This document shows, piece after piece, positions 55,865-63,033 of a DNA stretch of 63,033 bases. Under the pieces are notes generated by a model, which was not told where the DNA came from, did no database searches, and saw only the letters and a program-made list of their open reading frames with translations. Each line of letters starts with the position of its first letter. Positions within the stretch are counted from its first letter, which is position 1. The translations under genes were made by a program, and so were the position numbers. The stretch is taken from contig NZ_JAIOUQ010000005.1 in the NCBI RefSeq assembly GCF_019931065.1, positions 9,663 through 72,695 of the forward strand, given 5' to 3'. The DNA comes from Methanobacterium spitsbergense (GTDB lineage: Archaea; Methanobacteriota; Methanobacteria; Methanobacteriales; Methanobacteriaceae).

Positions 55865-56209
55865 TTACAGTGCAAAATCACGTATATTAACTGCTGCATT
55901 AACATTTCGGTCGTGGATACTCTCACAATTAGGGCAAATCCACATACAATGAGGTAATTTTAAATTACTGTTATGGTATCCGCAATTGCTGCATATTTTA
56001 CTTGCAAAACCTCTATAGTCAACCCCTACTTCTTTGGTTTCTTTATTGTTTTTCCATGCTGTTTTACGATCAGATAATGCGAAATTATATAATAATCTAC
56101 AATATTCACTAAGAAACCATAACACCTCTTCCTGTTCCTTATCCGGGAATATATGTATCTTTTGAGTTAACATTTGTTCTTTATTTTTCTCCTTTGACTT
56201 CCAATACAT
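55865..56209 (-). pseudogene. tnpB: TnpB nuclease with large internal deletion
   Basis: 114 residues. The first 60 match the TnpB N-terminus (QKIHIFPDKEQEEVLWFLSE; RLLYNFALSDRKTAW). The rest matches the C-terminus: VDYRGFASKICSNCGYHN, then MWICPNCESIHDRNVNAAVNI, the zinc ribbon and last RuvC Asp. Full TnpB has about 350-400 residues, so some 250 including the first RuvC Asp and Glu are gone. The frame stayed open across the join. It cannot cut DNA; it might still bind RNA or be inert. Confidence 0.85.
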
Positions 56210-56408
56210 ATTTGAATAAACATATCAAGAGTGGTTAATCCGGTAGTAGTTAAAAAATATGATGGTGACTAAAATGTTTGTTTCCATAACCCACATTTCA
56301 TAGTTATATATATTATTACATAACTATATAATTGTTATTATTACTAAAATGATTTCTATAATATCGATTCATTCCCCTCCCTTTCGGAAGGGGACTTCTC
56401 GATAAAGC

Positions 56409-57494
56409 GTTAAAATTACCAGCAGTACAATTAGAGGTACAGATTTAAACCGGTACGATGGTGAAACACCTCAAAGTGCAGGGTCTATACTGGGACATGA
56501 ACCAATGGGTATTGTGGATGTAGTGGGATATGCTGTGAAATTAATAAAACCCGGAGATAGGGTGGTTGTAACTCCAAATATAGCTTGTGGAGTATGTTTA
56601 AATTGTATTCAAGGTGATACTAATAAATGTTTAACAGTAAATCCCCATGGATCCGGTGCAACCTATGGAAGTGCAGGTTATGGAGGTGCACAAGCAGAAT
56701 TTTTAAAAGTCCCATATGGAGATATGGCCTGTTTAAAACTTCCTGGAAAACCAAGAGATGAACTAGAGGATGACTTTGTATTACTTGCAGACATATTACC
56801 AACTGCTTACCTGCAACAGAACTTGCTAAGGTTAAACCCGGAAGATCTGTAGCTGTTTTTGGTGCAGGACCTGTTGGTTTACTCACTGCTTATTCATCAT
56901 TCATAAAAGGTTCACATGAAGTATATTCCATAGATAAATCCGAAGAAAGATTAGAACGTGCCAAATCTATTGGAGCCATTCCAATTAATTTCAAGGACGG
57001 AGATCCAGTCGAACAGATAAAGAAACTCCGAAAAAATAATGGACCAATGGTTGATTCATTAAGACCCGGTGAAGAGAAAACACTTGGAATTGACTGTGTG
57101 ATAGGTGCTGTTGGATTCCAAGCATTAAACAGAGAAAACTTAAACGAATAAGCGAAACCAGGTATTAATGGACATGGGAAACCTTTTTAATCCTGCAGGT
57201 AATATTGGAATTATAGGTGTTTATATACCAAATAATCCTGCTTCAGAGGATGAAAATGAAAAACATGGAAATTTAATACTTCCATGAGGTAAATTATGGG
57301 GCAAAAGTGTTCAAATAGGCACAGGTGTTGTTCCAGCCAAGAAATATCAACCATTCTTAAGGAATCTAATAATTTCTGGAAGGGCCAAACCCAGTTTCAT
57401 TGTTTCAGACAGAATCAACATTGATGATGCACCCAATATTTACAGAGAATTTGATAAAAGGGACAAGGTAGTTAAACCAGTGATCAAATTTTAA
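56409..57494 (+). pseudogene. Zinc alcohol/formaldehyde dehydrogenase, truncated and frameshifted
   Basis: Medium-chain dehydrogenase resembling glutathione-independent formaldehyde dehydrogenase. It begins mid-domain, at the border of the IS605-type relic: VKITSSTIRGTDLNRYDG, ILGHEPMGIVDVVGYAVKL (zinc His and Glu), NIACGVCLNCIQGDTNKC (structural zinc Cys). After a shift near 56815 another frame reads VAVFGAGPVGLLTAYSSF (NAD site) to NRENLNE and a stop near 57150, then a third reads NPAGNIGIIGVYIPNNPA, an in-frame TGA near 57285, and RAKPSFIVSDRINIDDAP to the end. The N-terminal 25-30 residues are lost. Clearly dead. Confidence 0.88.
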
Positions 57495-57843
57495 ATGAGA
57501 ATAATAGAGTCAACAGGAGTAATTGGTAAAATAAACCTATTTTTAAGGATAATTGAAAACAAACTAATAATTCATAATTATTCCAATTATTCTATTTACT
57601 GTTTATGAAATGAATAATAAACTAATAATATTGTTTTATAAATGTTTTATATAGTTGAAGATGCTTTTTTTGATTTTATAAGCTTTTAATCCATTTTTTA
57701 TTCTTTTTCAGTATGTTTTCATTATTTTTTTTGCCTCTCTAAAATCATTCGAGATCGAAAAGATTATATAGTTAAACTTTTAAATTAAACTTTAGTAATT
57801 GGTAAGAAATTTTATATTGTTTTTTTCTGAAAGGGGATGAATT
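57495..57843. other. Intergenic region
   Basis: AT-rich promoter region of the following secreted protein; GAAAGGGGATGAATT at its end is the ribosome binding site. Nothing else noticed. Confidence 0.45.
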
Positions 57844-58485
57844 ATGAGGATTAGCAAATGGTTAACTTTAAAAAGGAGTTTTTTTGTGATTTTTATCTGT
57901 GGAATATTCCTTGTTAGTACAAGTGGTACAAATGTTGTTTTTGCTGTTATGGATGGAAATATTGATAATGGAGTTAAAGTGGATGGTTATTATGAATATA
58001 AACATCCATTTATTCAGGAACTGGCTCAAAACATCACAAAAAATATTAAAGGCACCAAAAAAATTAAATTCGCCCAAAACCTTAAATTCATCCAAAACCT
58101 TAAAAATCCTACCCGGCTTGAGATTTGTAAAGCTGTTTTTATATGGATGCAGCACAGTGTAGTGTATGAAAAACCCATGTATTTTAATTCTAAACATTAT
58201 GCTGTGGAAACAGCTATGTTAGGCAGGGGAAATTGTTGTGATCAGGCAAGGTTATTTATTGCACTTTGCAGGGCAGCTGGAATACCCCATAATGCAATAG
58301 AATTTGATTACTCAGGTGCTGTACAATTTGCAGGTGGAAATATATTTGGACATGTATGGCCTGTGGTAACGCTGGAAAACGGCTCCCAAATAATTTGTGA
58401 TACATCCTCTAAAAGCAGCACATTTGGACACCCTACATGGAAAAATAAAGGTTTAATATCCGAAAGTTATGACTTGAAATTGTAA
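57844..58485 (+). CDS. Secreted transglutaminase-like Cys peptidase
   Basis: 213 residues: basic N-terminus, signal peptide (SFFVIFICGIFLVSTSGTNV), a Lys/Asn-rich segment with repeated KFAQNLKFIQNLKN, then a transglutaminase-like core with GRGNCCDQARLFIALCRAAG (catalytic Cys near 131), FGHVWPVV (His) and IICDTSSKS (Asp). The core matches that of the peptidase at 53229 but there are no pseudomurein-binding repeats. A wall-cutting role is plausible. Confidence 0.82.
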   Translation: MRISKWLTLKRSFFVIFICGIFLVSTSGTNVVFAVMDGNIDNGVKVDGYYEYKHPFIQELAQNITKNIKGTKKIKFAQNLKFIQNLKNPTRLEICKAVFIWMQHSVVYEKPMYFNSKHYAVETAMLGRGNCCDQARLFIALCRAAGIPHNAIEFDYSGAVQFAGGNIFGHVWPVVTLENGSQIICDTSSKSSTFGHPTWKNKGLISESYDLKL

Positions 58486-58554
58486 TAAAATGTCCGAAAA
58501 CTTATTCACTCCTCCCAGCACGTTCTACCAAATAAATTGTTGAAATTTTAAGGA

Positions 58555-59314
58555 TTAAAATTTACCATTCTGATTTTTCCATTCTCCTTGAGTTTTAATA
58601 GGTTCGATTACATCCCAATGCTCTGCAAATTTCCCATTTTCTATTCGGAAAAGGTCAAAAAATGAAAACATGTTCTCCTCTCCAGTTTCCTTCATTTACA
58701 GATAATACAAAGTTTCCTTCACCTATAATCAGATGATTTTTATTTAGTTCCATATCCATGCCCTGTTTACCCAGTTCTATATGGCCTTTACGGCGTCCTG
58801 AAAGCCCATCTTTAAACAATGGATTATGCTGTACATAATTATCATCATCAAAGAAATTCTTAATCTTACCATAATCCCTGTTAATAAGCACATCTTCCCA
58901 TTCTTTAATCAATGCCTTATTTTCACTAGTTTTATCCAGATCATATATTTCTGTTGGTCCATCTATCATACTGTGACCATTCACTGTTTTTTGTACACTT
59001 TCCTGTCCAGTTGCCCAATGTTCAACTATTTTCCCATCTTCAAATTTGAATACATCAAATACTACCAATGGCCCTGAGTATTCACTGTGTACAGTAACAT
59101 AATCACCATCTTCAATTGCCCTTCTAATATCAATGATGATATCAATTTTTTGTAGAGTATCAAAATAATCTAAAAGTGCATCTTTACCATCTCTAACATC
59201 AGGATAATGGGGTGTATAATCTTCAGAAACCCAGTTTTCGATGATCTGCCTATTCCCTGTTTCAAAACTTATTATAAATGCAATTGCCCTTTTTTTATTA
59301 GATATTGAAGCCAT
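58555..59314 (-). pseudogene. Two-domain SnoaL-like protein with late frameshift
   Basis: Two NTF2/SnoaL-like domains: FETGNRQIIENWVSEDYTPH to VFKFEDGKIVEHWATGQESV, then EWEDVLINRDYGKIKNFFDD to the end. The first frame stops at 58655 after GEHVFIF. The missing strand, FFDLFRIENGKFAEHWDVIE, follows at once in another frame and ends at TAA 58555. One extra base in the run near 58660 explains this. GGAGGATAAATA precedes the ATG. The domains often act on small organic molecules or polyketides. Alternatively the truncated form is made, or it is a sequence error. Confidence 0.7.
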
Positions 59315-59385
59315 TATTTATCCTCCAAAATAAAAAAATAATACAATTTTTTTTAACCAAATTATATGTTCTTTTCTATACGTTT

Positions 59386-60264
59386 CTATCCTTCATATGC
59401 TTGCTTGAATTTTTTGATATCCATTTTATCCATTTTCATCATTGCTTCCATAACTCTTTTAGATTTATCAGGATCCTTATCCTTTAACATTTCATCAAGT
59501 ATAGATGGGATAACCTGCCAGGATATTCCATATTTATCAGTGAGCCAGCCCATTCTTAGTTTTTCTCCCTTATCAGATAGTTTTTCCCATAATATATCTA
59601 TTTCTTCCTGTGTTTTTCAGTTAACAAAGAAAGATATTGCAGGTGTGAAATCAAATTCATGTTCTCTGCTGCTGTCTATTGCCATAAACTCCTGGCCATT
59701 GAGTGAAAATCTAGCACGTTTAACAGTGCCTGCTGGTTCTTCTTCACCAGGACCATAGTGTAACACTTCAATGATTTCGCTATTGTCAAATATTGACATA
59801 TAAAACTCTATTACTTCCTCTGCTTTCCCTTTCTGTTGCCCAGCAAACATTAGAAATGGACTTATCTTCTGCTCTATCTTTGTTAGGTTCAGCTGCCATG
59901 AAACACCTAATTTATCTTGAATCCATCCAAATTTTTCGCTGATATTATATTTGCCCATTTCAATTAATACTGTTCCATCATCCGAGAGATTATCCCATAA
60001 AGCATCTATTTCTTCGCTTGTTTCACAGTTAACAAAAAAAGTTATGGCAGGTGTGAAAGTAAATTCTGGTCCACCATTTAATGCAGTAAATTGTTGTCCA
60101 GCAAGTTTGAATGTGGCAGACATTACTTTTCCTACGGGTTCTGGGCCGGCTTCTCTATAATACATTATATTCATAATCTTTGAATTTTGAAAAATGGATG
60201 TATAAAAATTCATTGCTTCGATTGCGTTACCATCAAACCATAGGAATGGTATAATTTTTTGCAT
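59386..60264 (-). pseudogene. Tandem PhnB/VOC-like protein with in-frame TGA
   Basis: Two PhnB-type VOC domains in one continuous frame of 293 codons. Domain one: IIPFLWFDGNAIEAMNFYTS to ITFFVNCETSEEIDALWDNL and KFGWIQDKLGVSWQLN. Domain two: ISPFLMFAGQQKGKAEEVIE to ISFFVN, then TGA (59617-59619), then KTQEEIDILWEKLSDKG and KYGISWQVIPSILDEMLKD to TAG. The TGA stands exactly where domain one has Cys (FVNC). Two base changes from TGT-GAA to TGA-AAA explain it as nonsense; selenocysteine is less likely in this order. Family members bind small molecules such as fosfomycin-like compounds. Confidence 0.75.
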
Positions 60265-60303
60265 GATTTACCTCGAGTAAATTTATTTATAATTCTGGTA
60301 GTT

Positions 60304-60789
60304 CTATTCCTTCAAATTTTTTAAAACATCATCGAGTCGTTCATACGATTCATTTACCTCCATTTCCATGCCCGAAGCTAGCATACCATCTCGATCCTCT
60401 ACAGACTGGAATACAGATTGAGATATTAGTTTTGTTCTGTCGCTGGGTAATTCTTCAAATTTCGCTGTTTGTAGGATAACATGACCGCTTTCTGGCAGTC
60501 CCTCATATTCAAATGTACCTATAATTCTCTCAGGAGCTTTGATTTCATGATTAACCCCGTGAAATGCGGATTTATTCCCTTGTTCATCTGTTTGAATGTA
60601 TCTCCATGATCCACCATCTCTCTGTTCAAACCTTCCAAGGTCTGTTTTCATGCCACGTGGACCAATCCACTGTACATATAACTGTGGATCTGTAAAAGCT
60701 TTAAAAACAAGTTCTCGCGAAGCATCAAACTCGCGAATTATTAATATCTCAAGTTTCCCCGGTTCTGCTTTAATATCAACTTTTGCCAT
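60304..60789 (-). CDS. SRPBCC (AHSA1-type) ligand-binding protein
   Basis: 161 residues: [54 protein letters not shown] and the C-terminal helix [20 protein letters not shown]. This is the AHSA1 branch of the START-like fold, which binds hydrophobic ligands. AAGGGGGAGATATAA precedes the ATG. AHSA1, PhnB-type and SnoaL-like genes often occur together in bacteria, and the three lie here in one direction, suggesting acquisition as a block; this is the only one of the three intact. Confidence 0.88.
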   Translation of the reverse strand: MAKVDIKAEPGKLEILIIREFDASRELVFKAFTDPQLYVQWIGPRGMKTDLGRFEQRDGGSWRYIQTDEQGNKSAFHGVNHEIKAPERIIGTFEYEGLPESGHVILQTAKFEELPSDRTKLISQSVFQSVEDRDGMLASGMEMEVNESYERLDDVLKNLKE

Positions 60790-61052
60790 TTATATCTCCC
60801 CCTTAAGTTAAATTAAATCATATATATTATTCGCATTCAATTCCATCCAATTACCCTATTACAGACTAATACAGTATAATATAGGTTTTTGAAATTAATA
60901 ATAATTTGTTATTATAAATAATTATTGAAAAAAAAAATGTTGATAATAAGTTGAAAAAATAATTAAAAAGTTCTATCACAATGTACAAAACCCATTCTTT
61001 TTAAAATTATGGAAATTCCGGAATATTTTGTAATAAATTCAAGCCCCTAAAA

Positions 61053-61436
61053 TTATTTTTTAACAAGAACCCCTAAGACTCCCCCTAATAATCCTAGAAT
61101 AAAGCTCATAATTACAGATAATTGAATTATAATATATCCAGTCAATATTAATCCTATTTTGGTAGATATTAATCCGGTGATGGCACTTATATCACCCACA
61201 CCCAGAACCAATAGTAAACCTATTATTAAACCACCAATTATTCCCGAAATTGCCCCTAAAACTGCCCCGTCTTTTGCATCCATTTCATCATAATTTTCAT
61301 ATCCTTTACTGAGAAAAGATGCTATAAATCCTCCGGCAATTGGGCCTAAAAAAAATAAGGGTAAGAATATCCATGATAATATGATAGTTAAAGCAGCATT
61401 AATTAGAGCACCTATTCCCATAATTTTCCAATCCAT
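61053..61436 (-). CDS. DUF5518-like membrane protein
   Basis: 127 residues with four membrane helices rich in Gly and Ile: GIGALINAALTIILSWIFLP, a polar loop with SKGYENYDEMDAKDGAVLGA, IIGGLIIGLLLVLG and VIMSFILGLLGGVLGVLVKK. This is the pattern of DUF5518 proteins common in methanogens. GAGATGATTAAAA precedes the ATG. Function unknown. Confidence 0.75.
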   Translation of the reverse strand: MDWKIMGIGALINAALTIILSWIFLPLFFLGPIAGGFIASFLSKGYENYDEMDAKDGAVLGAISGIIGGLIIGLLLVLGVGDISAITGLISTKIGLILTGYIIIQLSVIMSFILGLLGGVLGVLVKK

Positions 61437-61677
61437 TTTTAATCATCTCAAATAGTTTTTATCATCTTTTATATTTTGAATTTAGAATTTATATTAACTA
61501 AACCTAATCCTTGAATATCTTTGAACCAATTTATAGTTTACAATTAATTTCTATTTTACTCTGTTTTGCCTAAGATTATAATTAAAATGAGGATCATATA
61601 GAATTCTTTAATATTCAGATTTATAAAATCAAATTTGAATGTATGTAATATATATTTTATTTAGGAGGATTATTATT

Positions 61678-62814
61678 TTGTTATACAGAACCCTTGGAAA
61701 AACAGGTAAAAAAGTTTCAATACTCGGATTTGGATGTATGCGACTTCCAACAGTAGATGAAAAACCTGAAAAGATAAACACACCCCTTGCAACCGAGATG
61801 ATACACCATGCAATAGATGAGGGTGTAAACTACATTGACACAGCCTTCCCCTACCATGGAGGTATGAGTGAAATATTCGTTGGAAATGCTCTAAAAGAGG
61901 GTTACCGGGATGAGGTGTATCTGTCAACTAAACTTCCAAGCTGGTTAGTTCAGAAGAAGGAAGATCTAAATTATTTTCTGGATAAACAGCTTGAAAAACT
62001 TCAAACCGATAAAATAGATTTTTATCTTCTTCATGGCCTTCACAGAGATTTCTGGGGTACATTAATAAATGTGGATGTTTTTGATTTTCTTGACTCTGCA
62101 ATTGAAGAAGGAAAAATTGGATATGCAGGCTTTTCATTCCATGATGAATTTGATTTCTTCAAGGAAGTTGTTGATTCTTATAACTGGAGCTTTTCCCAAA
62201 TTCAGGATAACTATATGGACCAGAAATTCCAGGCAGGCAAAGCCGGACTTGAATATTCAGCATCTAAAGGTCTGGGAACAGTTATAATGGAACCTCTTAG
62301 AGGGGGATGTTTAACAACAAATATTCCATTTGAAGTGCAGGCAATATGGGACAAGGCAGAAGTTAAAAGAAGTCCTGCGGAATGGGCTTTTCGTTTCCTC
62401 TGGAACCAGCCAGAAGTTGATGTGGTTTTAAGTGGTATGACCACCATGGAACAAGTCACAGAAAACCTCAAAACAGCAGAGCAAGGTCATATCCACAGTC
62501 TTACAGATGATGAGTTGAATCTGTATGATGAAGTAAGAGAGATTTACACAGAAAAGATTCATGTTGGATGCACAGGCTGTAATTATTGTATGCCTTGTAA
62601 AAAAGGGGTTGATATCCCATTAAACCTGAATCTCTTAAACGATGTTTATATTTACGATAACATGAAAAAACCTACAGGAAATTATACATTTCTCAAGGCC
62701 AAAAAGATGAGTGCATCGTTCTGTGATGAATGCGGTGAGTGTGAAGATAAATGCACACAAAATATTAACATAAGGAAATATCTTAAAGAAACTGTTGAAA
62801 CCTTTGAGAACTAA
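61678..62814 (+). CDS. Aldo/keto reductase with C-terminal Fe-S domain
   Basis: 378 residues. LGKTGKKVSILGFGCMRLP begins an aldo/keto reductase barrel with the catalytic set Asp (YIDTAFPYHG, also Tyr), Lys (VYLSTKLPSW) and His (FYLLHGLH). The C-terminal part has two Cys clusters, VGCTGCNYCMPCKKGVDIP and FCDECGECEDKC, typical of the ferredoxin-type extension. Electrons may therefore come from ferredoxin. The start is TTG at 61678, nine bases after AGGAGG; a longer frame to 61639 ignores this signal. Note three ATT codons between AGGAGG and TTG, as in the gshF half. Confidence 0.9.
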   Translation: MLYRTLGKTGKKVSILGFGCMRLPTVDEKPEKINTPLATEMIHHAIDEGVNYIDTAFPYHGGMSEIFVGNALKEGYRDEVYLSTKLPSWLVQKKEDLNYFLDKQLEKLQTDKIDFYLLHGLHRDFWGTLINVDVFDFLDSAIEEGKIGYAGFSFHDEFDFFKEVVDSYNWSFSQIQDNYMDQKFQAGKAGLEYSASKGLGTVIMEPLRGGCLTTNIPFEVQAIWDKAEVKRSPAEWAFRFLWNQPEVDVVLSGMTTMEQVTENLKTAEQGHIHSLTDDELNLYDEVREIYTEKIHVGCTGCNYCMPCKKGVDIPLNLNLLNDVYIYDNMKKPTGNYTFLKAKKMSASFCDECGECEDKCTQNINIRKYLKETVETFEN

Positions 62815-63033
62815 TAATCAGGAAGTATCCTATTATTTTCCTTAATTCCTTTTTTTTTGATATTAATTGAGAAAATTTTTTATTTCTAATATGAATCTGT
62901 TCTATTTAATTTTAGAATAATCCTTAAGAATTTCAACTTTCCTAATGTTTCAATATTTTACTATTTTAACATAATATCGAGGCTGTCAAGTTAATGGGTG
63001 TTGGGGTTTGTGAAAAAAAATTTCGATTAACCT

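Larger units (their letters stand above)
55750..56408 (-). mobile_element. Internally deleted IS605-type element
   Basis: An approximately 655-bp element with both ends but a gutted tnpB. Its right end (GTTCAC on the minus strand) abuts the tautomerase stop codon; its left end carries a CCCCTCC...GGAAGGGG hairpin (about 56375-56391) and GGGGAATGAATC, as in the copy at 1694. Immediately beyond it a dehydrogenase gene begins mid-protein. No TnpA transposase gene is present. Exact left boundary uncertain within a few bases. Confidence 0.7.

Noticed and set aside
58595..58625. GGTTCGATTACATCC as a tRNA T-arm
   Set aside because: No acceptor stem, D-arm or anticodon arm can be placed around it; it is coding sequence of the frameshifted SnoaL-like gene.

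Overview
The window looks like a chromosomal segment of a low-GC methanogenic archaeon of the order Methanobacteriales, most likely a Methanobacterium able to use methanol. Supporting signs are a complete methanol:coenzyme M methyl-transfer set (mtaB, mtaC, a RamA-type activase and an mtaA-like gene), a secreted pseudomurein-binding repeat/transglutaminase protein, GGAIYN beta-helix and DUF11 adhesin-like proteins, many PAS-domain sensor kinases, and ribosome binding sites of the AGGAGGTGAT type. No rRNA, tRNA, CRISPR array or complete transposon was seen.

Layout. 1-7.2 kb: a 14-bp tandem repeat, a decayed sensor kinase, an IS605-type relic, and small unknown genes around a PAS/HisKA_2 kinase. 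7.6-10.8 kb: a large adhesin whose ribosome binding site lies in a perfect 11-bp hairpin. 11-17 kb: an Rcp-like receiver protein, a second kinase, a lipoprotein, an SPFH protein. 17.2-19.7 kb: the two halves of a GshF-type glutathione synthetase, in one frame but separated by a single TAG. 19.7-25.9 kb: small Cys-rich and AbrB-like proteins, glutamate decarboxylase, small secreted and membrane proteins. 26-31.6 kb: an unusual operon of an acetoacetate-decarboxylase-like protein, a short-chain dehydrogenase, a 799-residue DUF362-type protein and a membrane protein. 32-41.6 kb: HEAT protein, second adhesin, a receiver-PAS-kinase, PepSY and lipoprotein genes with broken copies, DUF998. 42-46.9 kb: two MarR regulators with a DHA2 efflux pump, an XPD/DinG-like helicase and an iron-sulfur flavoprotein, linked by shared palindromic boxes. 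47-53 kb: the methanol region. 53-58.5 kb: two transglutaminase-type cell-wall peptidases around an internally deleted TnpB element that cut off an alcohol dehydrogenase gene. 58.5-62.8 kb: SnoaL, VOC and SRPBCC proteins (two of three broken) and an Fe-S aldo/keto reductase.

How it fits together. MtaB moves the methanol methyl group to the MtaC corrinoid, MtaA passes it to coenzyme M, and the RamA-type protein reactivates oxidised corrinoid. The rest is largely accessory: sensing, surface proteins, redox and thiol metabolism. Broken genes are unusually common: about ten cases of frameshift, nonsense codon or truncation are described. Some single-base shifts could be sequence errors, which cannot be judged from the sequence alone.
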